Shown piece after piece: positions 53,103 to 62,243 of a stretch of DNA of 64,000 bases. Below the pieces are notes generated by a model. The model had not been told where the DNA came from. It was given only the letters and a program-made list of their open reading frames with translations, and made no database searches. The stretch lies in contig NZ_JAVFVR010000005.1 of the NCBI RefSeq assembly GCF_030929595.1, positions 248,001-312,000 of the forward strand, given 5' to 3'. This DNA comes from Flavobacterium sp. LHD-85 (lineage in GTDB: Bacteria > Bacteroidota > Bacteroidia > Flavobacteriales > Flavobacteriaceae). The position numbers and the translations under genes were made by a program. Positions within the stretch are counted from its first letter, which is position 1. Each line of letters begins with the position of its first letter.

Positions 53103-53281
53103 TGCTTATAAGGATATGAACTTATGGTCAAAATTACTTTTTCTATTGTCTCGGGGGTCTTATTTATAGGTAAAATCGTTGTAAATTTTAGAATATAAAG
53201 GAAATCTCTTCATTTTTTTTAGCACTACTTTAACTTTTTAAGTGTAAAAACAACACCTAATAATTTCGTAATAGTTATTGA

Positions 53282-53512
53282 TGTAATCGATTGTTTTTTT
53301 TATAAAAATCGAATCAAACGGACAATTAATAAAAATATATTTAATATTTTAAATCGGGATAAATTATATATGTAATAGAAAAAACCGATATAATTTTTAA
53401 TATGTAATTTTTTTTATGAAATTTTTATGAAATTTTATTTTTCGTTTTAAAAAAATATCTATGTTTGTGTAATCGATTACAACTTTATTTTTAACCTTCG
53501 AAATCGATTAAG
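53282..53512 (+). promoter_or_regulatory. susC promoter with LacI-type operators
   Basis: TATGTTTG at 53460-53467 is an exact -7 match. Directly after it, TGTAATCGATTACA (53468-53481) is a perfect 14-bp palindrome of the LacI-family TGTAAnCGnTTACA type, covering the expected transcription start. Half-matching sites lie at 53282-53295 (TGTAATCGATTGTT) and 53499-53512 (CGAAATCGATTAAG). The rest of the 628-bp gap (53048-53675) is very AT-rich with no gene seen. Confidence 0.65.
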
Positions 53513-53675
53513 TTGTAAGATGGAAAACAGAGCAGGAATAAAGCTTTGGAGAGGAGGTAAATAAATTACTGTTAAATAAAAACCACAAATATTAACTATA
53601 AAATGAATTGAAAGTAACCACAAAAAACCACTTAAACCAAAAAGAAAAAACTTTTAATAACTTAAACAATCAACC

Positions 53676-56600
53676 ATGAACTTTAAAGAACTATTAAACA
53701 AAGGAGCAAATTTTTGCTTTAAACTTGTTTTCTTACTGTGCTTATTGATCGGCAGTCAAGTACACGCACAGGGCACAACGATTGAGGGAACCGTGAAGGA
53801 TGCTGCGGGACTTTCTCTTCCTGGGGTAAACGTCTTAGAAAAAGGAACTAAGAACGGAACTTCTACCGATTTTGACGGGCATTACAAAATAAAACTAACC
53901 AATCCAAAAGCGGTTTTAAGTTTTTCTTTCATCGGATTTAAAAGTATTGACATTTCTGCAGATGGAAAATCGAAAGTAAATGCAACGATGTCTGAAGATT
54001 CTAATAATTTAAATGAAGTTGTTGTAATTGGATATGGAACTTCTAAGAAATCTGATTTGACTGGTGCAGTTGCTACGTTTTCTGGAAGCGAGGCACGTAA
54101 AATTCCAGTTCCAAACGTAGCAGAAGCTTTAACGGGACGTGTTGCGGGGGTTCAAGTAACTTCTTCCGAAGGATCACCAGATTCAAATGTGCAAATTAGA
54201 ATTCGAGGAAATGGTTCATTAACGCAAGATGCATCTCCATTGTATATTGTAGATGGATTTCCGGTAAACAATATTAATGATATTTCTTCTTCTGATATTG
54301 ACACTATGACGATATTAAAAGATGCATCATCTACTGCAATCTATGGTTCTAGAGGAGCTTATGGAGTTGTTATTGTAACTACTAAAAAAGGTAAAGATGG
54401 TAAAATTGCTGTAAACTTTAATATGTTCTATGGAATGAAAAAAATGGCTAATACTATCGGTGTTGCATCTCCAGAAGACTATGTAAAATGGCAGTACGAA
54501 TATGCGATGCTTAAAGATAATACTGATGTAAGCTCTTACGAAAAATATTTTGGAGCGTGGCAGGATTATGATATGTACAAAGGCATGAAAGGAAACAATT
54601 GGCAAAAGCAAGTTTTTGGACGTACCGGAGAAGTGCAGAGCCGTGACTTATCTATTCGTGGTGGAAGTGAAAAAATGAATTATAACTTCAATTATGCGCA
54701 TTATGATGAAAAAGCAATTATGTTGGGATCGGATTTTAATAGAAACAATTTATCTCTTGCATTAAATAGCAAAGCTTCTGATAAAATTGATTTAAGTTTC
54801 ACGATGCGTTATTCTGATACAGAAATTAATGGTGCAGGTATGAATGAACAAAACGAAGCTTCTTCAGCAGATTCTCGTTTAAAAAATGTTGTAGGATATG
54901 CCCCAATTCCAGTTCCAGGTTTGACAACAGATGATACAGATGAGGCAGTTTCTGATAATTTAACACATCCTTTTGTGGCTATTACAGACAACAACCGTCA
55001 GCAGTTTAGAAAAAATTTCAACATGTTAGGGAGTTTTTCATGGAAATTCACTCCAGATTTAGTTTTCAAGACAGAATTAGGTTTAGATAACTATAACTAT
55101 CAAGATTATCGTTACTATGGACGTACAACTTATTACGTGAAAAACACTCCAGCAGCAGAAAGACAAGGAATGCCAGCGATGATAATGGGAGATAGAAAAG
55201 ATACACGTTTTAGAAATGCAAACACGCTTAACTATGACATGAAAAAAATAGTTGGGGAGGACCATTCTTTAAAATTTCTTCTTGGTGAAGAGTCTATCGA
55301 TTTTAAAAGAAACGATTTGACAAATACTATTCACGGATTTCCATTATCTTTTGATTTAGATGATGCGAAAAAATTAACCACACAAGGAACTCCAGTTTCA
55401 GTTGATAATTTCTACTATCCAGATGATAAATTACTTTCTTTCTTTGGACGTGTAAATTATGACTATAAAGATCGTTATTTATTTACAGCGACATATAGAG
55501 CGGATGGATCTAGTAAATTTTCTGAAGGTAATAAATGGGGATTCTTCCCTGCGGCAGCGGCAGCTTGGAAAATATCAGGGGAAGAGTTTATGAAAAATGC
55601 AACATGGATTAATTTGCTTAAACTAAGAGTAAGCTACGGTGAAGCGGGTAACAACAATATTCCAACAGGACAGATGGTTCAAAGCTTTGTTTCTACAAAT
55701 TCTACTTGGATTAATGGCGTTAATAATTATTGGGCATCTTCTAAAATTATGGCTAACCCAGATTTGAAGTGGGAAACTACTGTAACACAAAATATAGGTT
55801 TAGATTTTGACTTGTTTAAAAATAAAGTAACAGGATCTGTGGAGTTTTATAAAAACATCACGAAAGATTTATTGATCAATTTCCCAATTTCGGGAGGAGG
55901 TTATGATTCTCAATACAGAAATATGGGTGAAGTTCAAAACAGTGGAGTTGAAGCTACTTTAAACCTTAACCTAATTGAAAAAGCTAAATACGGATTAAGC
56001 TTATCTTTCAATGCAGGATTTAACACTAATAGAATTAATTCACTTGGCGTGATGAACAATTTTGGATGGGCTTCGGGATGGGCTTCTACAGCCATCGGAA
56101 ATGACTATTTAGTAAACGTAGGACAGCCAATTGGTATTATGTACGGATATAAAAGTGATGGGCGCTACGAAGTTTCAGACTTTGATTATAATGCAGGAGC
56201 ATACACTTTAAAAGCAGAAGTGGCAGATGGGACTACAATTGTTGGACCAATGAAACCTGGCGCTATGAAATTAAAGGATATTGATGGTGACGGTAAAGTG
56301 AATGCTAATGATCTTACTGTTATCGGAAATGCTAATCCTAAAACTACAGGAGGTTTTGTTCTGAATGGAAATGCTTATGGTTTTGATCTTTCGGCAGCAT
56401 TTAATTATAGTATTGGTAATGATATCTATAATGCTAATAAAGTTGAATTTGCTACTTCAGTTCCAAATGGACAATATAGAAATTTAAATTCTGAAATGGC
56501 AGATGGAACAAGATGGACAAATCTTGATCCTAATACTGGACAATTAGTAACAGATCCCGCAGCTTTAACAGCTTTAAATGCAAATACTACAATGTGGTCT

Positions 56601-56891
56601 CCTTATATGCCGCGTTATGTTTTCAGTGACTGGGCTGTTGAAGATGGGTCTTTCTTAAGGCTTAATACTTTAAGTTTAGGTTACACTACACCAGAAGCTT
56701 TAACCTCTGCATTAGGGGTTTCTAAATTGAGGTTTTACCTTACAGCTAGTAATGTTTTTGTTTGGACTAAATATTCAGGTCCAGATCCTGAAGTTTCAAC
56801 AAGAAGAAACACGCCGCTTACACCAGGAGTTGATTATTCAGCTTATCCAAGAAGCAGACAGTTGATATTTGGTTTAAACCTTAATTTCTAA
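53676..56891 (+). CDS. SusC/RagA family TonB-linked outer membrane protein
   Basis: A 1071-residue transporter. Signal peptide 1-31 (LLCLLIGSQVHAQ), then a carboxypeptidase-like regulatory domain (TIEGTVKDAAGLSLPGVNVLEKG, about 34-115), the SusC motif EVVVIGYGTSKKSDLTGAV, a plug domain (NVAEALTGRVAGVQV to YGSRGAYGVVIVTTKKG, about 125-235) and a long beta-barrel with the final strand RQLIFGLNLNF ending in Phe. With the SusD partner downstream it imports a glycan or peptide through the outer membrane using TonB energy. Substrate is not readable from the sequence. Confidence 0.95.
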   Translation: MNFKELLNKGANFCFKLVFLLCLLIGSQVHAQGTTIEGTVKDAAGLSLPGVNVLEKGTKNGTSTDFDGHYKIKLTNPKAVLSFSFIGFKSIDISADGKSKVNATMSEDSNNLNEVVVIGYGTSKKSDLTGAVATFSGSEARKIPVPNVAEALTGRVAGVQVTSSEGSPDSNVQIRIRGNGSLTQDASPLYIVDGFPVNNINDISSSDIDTMTILKDASSTAIYGSRGAYGVVIVTTKKGKDGKIAVNFNMFYGMKKMANTIGVASPEDYVKWQYEYAMLKDNTDVSSYEKYFGAWQDYDMYKGMKGNNWQKQVFGRTGEVQSRDLSIRGGSEKMNYNFNYAHYDEKAIMLGSDFNRNNLSLALNSKASDKIDLSFTMRYSDTEINGAGMNEQNEASSADSRLKNVVGYAPIPVPGLTTDDTDEAVSDNLTHPFVAITDNNRQQFRKNFNMLGSFSWKFTPDLVFKTELGLDNYNYQDYRYYGRTTYYVKNTPAAERQGMPAMIMGDRKDTRFRNANTLNYDMKKIVGEDHSLKFLLGEESIDFKRNDLTNTIHGFPLSFDLDDAKKLTTQGTPVSVDNFYYPDDKLLSFFGRVNYDYKDRYLFTATYRADGSSKFSEGNKWGFFPAAAAAWKISGEEFMKNATWINLLKLRVSYGEAGNNNIPTGQMVQSFVSTNSTWINGVNNYWASSKIMANPDLKWETTVTQNIGLDFDLFKNKVTGSVEFYKNITKDLLINFPISGGGYDSQYRNMGEVQNSGVEATLNLNLIEKAKYGLSLSFNAGFNTNRINSLGVMNNFGWASGWASTAIGNDYLVNVGQPIGIMYGYKSDGRYEVSDFDYNAGAYTLKAEVADGTTIVGPMKPGAMKLKDIDGDGKVNANDLTVIGNANPKTTGGFVLNGNAYGFDLSAAFNYSIGNDIYNANKVEFATSVPNGQYRNLNSEMADGTRWTNLDPNTGQLVTDPAALTALNANTTMWSPYMPRYVFSDWAVEDGSFLRLNTLSLGYTTPEALTSALGVSKLRFYLTASNVFVWTKYSGPDPEVSTRRNTPLTPGVDYSAYPRSRQLIFGLNLNF

Positions 56892-56911
56892 TTCAGTAAA
56901 ATTTTCACAAG

Positions 56912-58702
56912 ATGAAACATAAAATATTAATTGCAGGAATTGCACTGGTAAGCCTTTTTACTTCCTGCTCAGAAGATTACTTAGATGCTCCAGCAAAATC
57001 AACATTAGACGAATCAGTTATTTTTTCTAGTCCAGGATTAGCTGAAGGAGCAATTGACGGGATTAAAATTCCGTTTGCAGAAACTAACTCTTATAGAGGC
57101 CGTTTTCTTCCTTTTTACGGATTAAATACAGATACAGAATGGTATAATTCTTCACAAACAGTTAGTGATGCATCAGATTTATGCACTTATGATGCCAAAA
57201 CTAACAACTCTCAGATGAATACGACAAACAATGCTTGGGCAATGATGTATTCTGGTATTGAGCGTGCAAATATTGCCATCAGAGGTTTGCGTACTTATGG
57301 TAATCCAACACCTGGTTCACAGTTAGGATATTTGCTTGGAGAGGCTTTAACGTTAAGAGCTATTTATTATGCCGACTTGATTAAAGCTTGGGGAGATGTT
57401 CCTGCTAGATTTGAACCAGTAAACAATGCAACACTTTATGTTGAGAAAAGCAGTAGAGATATTATCTACAAACAACTTCTTGCTGATTTAGCAGAGGCAT
57501 CTACATTAGTTCCTTGGCCAGGTGAAAGCACAGCAACAAGTACCGTAGAAAGAATTAATAAGGCATTTGTAAAAGGATTTCGTGCTCGTTTAGCAATGGC
57601 AGCCAGCGGTTATCAACAATATCCTGATGGTATTAGAAGAAGCACAGATCCTGAATTGTCTGTAGGAAATATGTATGCATTAGCTTTAGCAGAATCTCGT
57701 TCTGTTATTGCAAGTGGAAAGGCGCATCTAGAATCTTCATTTGAAACTTTTTGGAAAAACTATAACCAAGAAAAAATTAATGCAGGAGGTGAGTCTCTTT
57801 GGGAACTTCCATTTGCAGATGGTAGAGGTCGTATGTTATTTACATTCGCAGTACGTCATACAACAGAAGACCAGTTTCATAGTAATGGTCCAAATCGTGG
57901 TGGAACTGCTGGTCCTCTTCCTACAGTATTTTACGATTACGATCAAGCAGATACAAGAAGAGATGTAACTTGTGTCCCTTATAAATATGGTACAGCAGTA
58001 AATAATATTGCAAAACAAGAATTAGGAGCCTTAAATACATGGTATTTTGGAAAATACCGTTACGAATGGATGACGCGTTTTGTTACTTCGGATAATGATG
58101 ATGGTGTAAATAAAATTTATATGCGATACGCAGAAGTTCTTTTGATTGCAGCAGAAGCAGCTAATGAATTAGAAGGGCCAGCAGCAGCTGCACCTTATCT
58201 AAAAGAAATTAGAAGAAGAGCATTCCCAACTGCAGTACAAACAGAAAAAGTAGAAAACTATGTAAATGGGCTGACTTCTAAAGAAGCGATGTTTAATGCT
58301 CTTGTTAACGAGAATAAATATGAGTTTACAGGTGAAATGGAACGTAAACAAGCTCTTATTCGTTGGAATTTATTGAAGGTAAAATTAGATGAAGCCAAAG
58401 TAAAAATGAGACAGCTTGCTGATCGCACAGGTGATTATTCAGATGTTCCTGCAACATTATATTATAAATACCAAGCAGATAATGTAAGTTTAAATATTTA
58501 CGGACTTAATCGTGGGGAAACGACTAATCCAGGTGCAGACTGGACACAATTTGCATGGACATGGACAGGTGCTGCAACCGAAACTAAGATCAGTACTTTA
58601 TATAAACCTGGAGTTAATCCAGACAATAGACAATTCTGGCCAATCTGGCAAGTATTCCTTGATGGAAGTAACGGAAAATTGACTAATGATTATGGGTATT
58701 AA
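56912..58702 (+). CDS. SusD/RagB family nutrient-binding lipoprotein
   Basis: A 596-residue lipoprotein with a signal II lipobox SLFTSC (Cys 19-20) and the SusD-like TPR fold: ALTLRAIYYADLIKAWGDVPARFEPV, LLIAAEAANELEGPAAAAPYLKEIRRRA, the C-terminal NENKYEFTGEMERKQALIRWNLL. It caps the SusC barrel and captures ligand at the cell surface. It is 20 bp after susC. Its C-terminal region contains several Trp/Tyr clusters of the kind that stack on sugars. Confidence 0.95.
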   Translation: MKHKILIAGIALVSLFTSCSEDYLDAPAKSTLDESVIFSSPGLAEGAIDGIKIPFAETNSYRGRFLPFYGLNTDTEWYNSSQTVSDASDLCTYDAKTNNSQMNTTNNAWAMMYSGIERANIAIRGLRTYGNPTPGSQLGYLLGEALTLRAIYYADLIKAWGDVPARFEPVNNATLYVEKSSRDIIYKQLLADLAEASTLVPWPGESTATSTVERINKAFVKGFRARLAMAASGYQQYPDGIRRSTDPELSVGNMYALALAESRSVIASGKAHLESSFETFWKNYNQEKINAGGESLWELPFADGRGRMLFTFAVRHTTEDQFHSNGPNRGGTAGPLPTVFYDYDQADTRRDVTCVPYKYGTAVNNIAKQELGALNTWYFGKYRYEWMTRFVTSDNDDGVNKIYMRYAEVLLIAAEAANELEGPAAAAPYLKEIRRRAFPTAVQTEKVENYVNGLTSKEAMFNALVNENKYEFTGEMERKQALIRWNLLKVKLDEAKVKMRQLADRTGDYSDVPATLYYKYQADNVSLNIYGLNRGETTNPGADWTQFAWTWTGAATETKISTLYKPGVNPDNRQFWPIWQVFLDGSNGKLTNDYGY

Positions 58703-58732
58703 TAACTTGGTGAAAATTAATAAAGTATTATT

Positions 58733-60301
58733 ATGAAAACAAAATATATAGTAAAAGGATTAATTGCCACATTAGCACTCATGCTTACTTTTTCTAGTTG
58801 TGAGACTTTTAATGAGGCCGTGATTGAAAATTTGGATGTAAGTAGAGAATTCTCTCCACTTGGACTTACAGCTAAAATTAGAAATTCAACTACAGTAGAA
58901 TTAAACTGGACTGTTAAAAAAGAAGAAAATCCAGATCATTATGTAGTAGAATTTAGTGCTGATGATCCAAATTTTACAACAATTTTTAAAACTGTAAATG
59001 TAGCGCCAACAGAACTCCCTGTTCAAGTAGCATTAGAAGGAGAAACTGTTTATTCTATCAGAGTTAAGGCAGTTAGTGCTACAGGGCTAGAAGATTCTAA
59101 ATGGTCTGTAACTACTGCAACTACTTTGTCAGAGCAAATTTTCTTTCCAGTGCAAGATGCAGATATAGATGCTACTAAGGTAACTTTGAGATGGACTCCA
59201 AATAGCGCCGTTACACACATTACGGTTATGCCAGGTAATATTACACATACAATTACTGCTGACGAAAAAGCAGCTGGTGTTGCTACTATAACAGGCTTAA
59301 CCGGCGAAACTGATTATGCGGCGACTTTGTATAATGGAACAAAGAAAAGAGGTAATGTAACTTTCAAAACAGGAATCGATATTGGAACTGGTATTTTGGT
59401 TAAACCAGAAGATGATTTAAATGCGAAAATTGCAGCTGCTGAAGCAAATGCTGTTTTAGTATTAATGCCTGGAGATTACAATGTTTATACGGGAGAAATT
59501 ATTTTAAACAAGCCAATTACGATAAGAGGTTTGCGTGTTGCAAATAAACCAAAACTGAGCGTTAGATTTACTTTAAATTCTGGAGCATCTGCTTTAAGTT
59601 TAATAGATTTAGAATTAGATGGTAAAAACACACAAACAGATATTGTAAAGTACAACCAAAATGGCAATTACGGAAAATTACTAGTTAGTGGTTGTACAAT
59701 ACATGATTATCAAGGTTCATTTACTAATACAGCAACAGGTGTTGCGGCCAAAATTGAATCTATTACTGTAGAAAACTCTGTAATGACGAATATCGATACA
59801 GCTTCTACTGGAGAATTTATTGATTTCAGAACTAGTATTGTTTCGAGTATTGTTTTAACAAAAAGTACATTTAATAGTTGTGCAGCAGCTAGAGCATTTA
59901 TTAGATTAGATGCTGCTACGGGAACAGGAACAGGTCTAATAAGTAATGTTTTAATAGATGGTTGTACGTTGTATAAAGTTACAAATACGACTTCGGCTGG
60001 AGGTTATCAAATATTATACATTCGTTTTGTGGGTAATGCTACAACAGTGCGTAATTCATTATTTGCGGAGACAATTGCTAGATATGCAAATCAAGCAGCT
60101 ACAGTAGCTCCAACATTTGCAAATAATAATTATTACATTGCAACAACACTTAATGCTGCGGCTCCAACAGCTCCTTTGAAATCAGATAGTGCTGGAACTT
60201 CATTAAATCCTCAGTTTGTTGATGCTGCAACAGGGAACTTTAAAGTTCAAAACCAAACAATTATTGATAATAATATCGGCGATCCTCGTTGGTTAAAATA
60301 A
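58733..60301 (+). CDS. Surface beta-helix lipoprotein (fibronectin III, DUF4957, DUF5123)
   Basis: A 522-residue lipoprotein (lipobox TFSSCET). It has an N-terminal fibronectin III domain (LTAKIRNSTTVELNWTVKKEE, about 40-135), a second sandwich (about 140-215), then a pectin-lyase-like helix (AVLVLMPGDYNVYTGEIILNKPITIRGL) of the DUF4957 type and a C-terminal DUF5123 region (NPQFVDAATGNFKVQNQ). Such proteins often follow SusCD in pectin- or alginate-related loci and act as surface glycan binders or as helix lyases; catalytic residues are not evident. Last gene of the locus. Confidence 0.88.
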   Translation: MKTKYIVKGLIATLALMLTFSSCETFNEAVIENLDVSREFSPLGLTAKIRNSTTVELNWTVKKEENPDHYVVEFSADDPNFTTIFKTVNVAPTELPVQVALEGETVYSIRVKAVSATGLEDSKWSVTTATTLSEQIFFPVQDADIDATKVTLRWTPNSAVTHITVMPGNITHTITADEKAAGVATITGLTGETDYAATLYNGTKKRGNVTFKTGIDIGTGILVKPEDDLNAKIAAAEANAVLVLMPGDYNVYTGEIILNKPITIRGLRVANKPKLSVRFTLNSGASALSLIDLELDGKNTQTDIVKYNQNGNYGKLLVSGCTIHDYQGSFTNTATGVAAKIESITVENSVMTNIDTASTGEFIDFRTSIVSSIVLTKSTFNSCAAARAFIRLDAATGTGTGLISNVLIDGCTLYKVTNTTSAGGYQILYIRFVGNATTVRNSLFAETIARYANQAATVAPTFANNNYYIATTLNAAAPTAPLKSDSAGTSLNPQFVDAATGNFKVQNQTIIDNNIGDPRWLK

Positions 60302-60323
60302 AAAATCGTGGTTGATTAAATAG

Positions 60324-60363
60324 AAAAAGCGGGATACAATTTACTTTGTAATCCCGCTTTTTT
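60324..60363 (+). terminator. Terminator of the susCD locus
   Basis: AAAAAGCGGGAT (60324-60335) pairs with ATCCCGCTTTTT (60351-60362). Confidence 0.9.
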
Positions 60364-60446
60364 AGTCTTCAGTCGCGGTCCCAGTCTTCAGTCACAATCT
60401 TCAGTCATGGGGGGAGCTGAAAACTGAGACTGAGACTGAAAACTAA
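60364..60446. repeat. CTTCAGTC/GACTGAGACTGA periodic repeat
   Basis: CTTCAGTC words face ACTGAGACTGAGACTGA words across a purine-rich GGGGGGAG centre, an imperfect palindrome like the others in the window. Confidence 0.55.
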
Positions 60447-60449
60447 CAA

Positions 60450-61022
60450 TTACTCAATAGATAAATCAAATTTTTCTAATAAACCTGCAAGAGCTGTGTG
60501 AGAAACCTTTGTTCCTTTAATCTTATTTTCTGATGGATCAAATGAATAATTTCTGGAACTTCTAAAATCGGTTTTTTCTAGAATGCTTTCCACGAAAGTG
60601 GCACCAGAAAGATCGCAATTTTTAAAAACAGCTAAAGATAAATCGGTGTTCGAGAAATCAGTTTCTTTTAAGGAACAATCAGTAAAATTGGTCTTCTTCA
60701 ATTTTTTATAAATAAAGGTTGAATAGTCCAAAACGCAATCTTCAAAATTCATCGAAAACAAAAAACTATTGCAGGCGCTAAAGTCCAATCCCATCAATTT
60801 GCATCCAATGAATTTGATGTTTTTCAATCCTGTATTTCGCAAAGTTGCCAAAGAAAGATTGCAGTTTTTAAAAGTAGAATCCATGAAATCATTATGGCTC
60901 AAATCGCTTTTAGAAAAGTTGCAGTTAATGAATTCGCAGTTTACAAATTCGGTATTGGCCAAACTTTGATCCGAGTAATCAATCGCTTCAAAAGTTCTGT
61001 TTTGGTATAATTTTGATTCCAT
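60450..61022 (-). CDS. Pentapeptide repeat protein
   Basis: A 190-residue protein made of A(D/N)LxX-type repeats from about 15 to 165 (ANTEFVNCEFINCNFSKSDLSHNDF; CSLKETDFSNTDLSLAVFKNCDLSGATF), a right-handed quadrilateral beta-helix. Some members, such as QnrA, protect gyrase, but similarity to those is not evident at this level. It has no signal, so it is cytosolic. It is next to a small protein gene on the same strand. Confidence 0.9.
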   Translation of the reverse strand: MESKLYQNRTFEAIDYSDQSLANTEFVNCEFINCNFSKSDLSHNDFMDSTFKNCNLSLATLRNTGLKNIKFIGCKLMGLDFSACNSFLFSMNFEDCVLDYSTFIYKKLKKTNFTDCSLKETDFSNTDLSLAVFKNCDLSGATFVESILEKTDFRSSRNYSFDPSENKIKGTKVSHTALAGLLEKFDLSIE

Positions 61023-61049
61023 AATTAAATTTAAAAGGCATGTAGGGGG

Positions 61050-61259
61050 TTATTCTAATTCGGTACAATCGAACACAGGATTGTTTTGAAGTAACGCTGT
61101 AACATTCAATTCGCTATCCACTCTTAAGATATTATCGCAATCTTCAAGGTCGAAATTCCATTGAGATTCTGGTAATAATTGATTTAGTAATGCAGAAGCC
61201 GATTCGAATTTGGTCTGATTATCAACGGAAGTTTTAAAAACATAAATCATAGTTTGCAT
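61050..61259 (-). CDS. Small conserved-looking protein of unknown function
   Basis: A 69-residue acidic product with no signal. MIYVFKTSVDNQTKFESASALLNQLLPESQWNFDLEDCDNILRVDS suggests a compact alpha/beta (ferredoxin-like or HMA-like) fold without metal motif. An alternative Met at 61250 is possible. It lies 27 bp before the pentapeptide gene and 40 bp after the AraC gene, in the same direction, so it may be cotranscribed. I cannot assign a role. Confidence 0.62.
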   Translation of the reverse strand: MQTMIYVFKTSVDNQTKFESASALLNQLLPESQWNFDLEDCDNILRVDSELNVTALLQNNPVFDCTELE

Positions 61260-61299
61260 TTTTGAAGAAGCAAATTTCTGAAAAACATCTACATATTTG

Positions 61300-62241
61300 T
61301 TAGGATTCTCTAATCAATAATTGGGACTTATCAATCAATTTTCGGTATCGAATTGGAGAGATTCCTTCCGTTTTTTTGAAAAAACGGCTAAAATAAGATT
61401 GGTCTTCAAAGCCTACTTGTGTTGCAATTTCACCTACAGAAAGCGTAGTTTGAAAGAGCAAATATTTAGCTTCGAGCAATATGTTTTCGTCAATCCATTT
61501 AACAGCAGATTTTCCTGTTATGGTCTTAACGCATTTGTTCAAATGGTTTGGAGTGACATTTAGTAAAGAAGAATAGTAATTTACCTGATGCTGGGTTTTT
61601 ATATGATCGTGAATCAGTTCCTTGAATTTTGCTGTAATGGCTTCGGCAGCTGAGATATTTTTCACAGTTTTTATAGCATTTTTATTCATCTCATAAAATA
61701 GCGTAATCAAATAAGACTGCACAATATTCAAATCTGCAATGGTGGTTTCTGAATATTCCTTTTTCAATCGTTCCAGAATATTTGTAATCGGGTCAATATC
61801 TTCGGGAGCCAGTTTGATTTTCGGATTTCCAGAAATCTTTAAAAAATCAAAATCATTCAACAACTCACGACTGCCATATTTCCGAATCAAAATATCAGGA
61901 TGAAACTGGCAGATATAACCTTTATGAATATTATTGATATTATCAAGCGAAAAAATCTGACCAGCCGGAACCACAATCATTTCGTTATCGGTTGTAACAT
62001 ATTCCTGATAACCCAATTTCATAACATGCTGACCAGAAGAAATAAAAATTAAAGTATGGCAAGAATGCTTAGAAGGCGGAACAGGATGCTGCATCTGCAT
62101 CATTTCTTCGATTTCAAGACAGAAAAAATGATCAGAATTCGATTTGAAAAGCAAATGAATAGGGTTATCTTCTCCTAAAAACTTCTCTCGAAATCCTTTT
62201 GGCCCATAGGTTTTTATTTTCTCTGCCTGATTCTTTTTCAT
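61300..62241 (-). CDS. AraC family transcriptional regulator
   Basis: A 313-residue regulator. The N-terminal cupin-like domain (about 45-130) has HSCHTLIFISSGQHVMKLG and MIVVPAGQIFSLDN. The C-terminal double helix-turn-helix (about 215-305) has LLNVTPNHLNKCVKTITGKSAVKWI and SVGEIATQVGFEDQSYFSRFFKK. It is 2 bp after the DUF6642-like gene, so both are likely expressed together. Effector and targets are unknown. Confidence 0.92.
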   Translation of the reverse strand: MKKNQAEKIKTYGPKGFREKFLGEDNPIHLLFKSNSDHFFCLEIEEMMQMQHPVPPSKHSCHTLIFISSGQHVMKLGYQEYVTTDNEMIVVPAGQIFSLDNINNIHKGYICQFHPDILIRKYGSRELLNDFDFLKISGNPKIKLAPEDIDPITNILERLKKEYSETTIADLNIVQSYLITLFYEMNKNAIKTVKNISAAEAITAKFKELIHDHIKTQHQVNYYSSLLNVTPNHLNKCVKTITGKSAVKWIDENILLEAKYLLFQTTLSVGEIATQVGFEDQSYFSRFFKKTEGISPIRYRKLIDKSQLLIRES

Positions 62242-62243
62242 TT

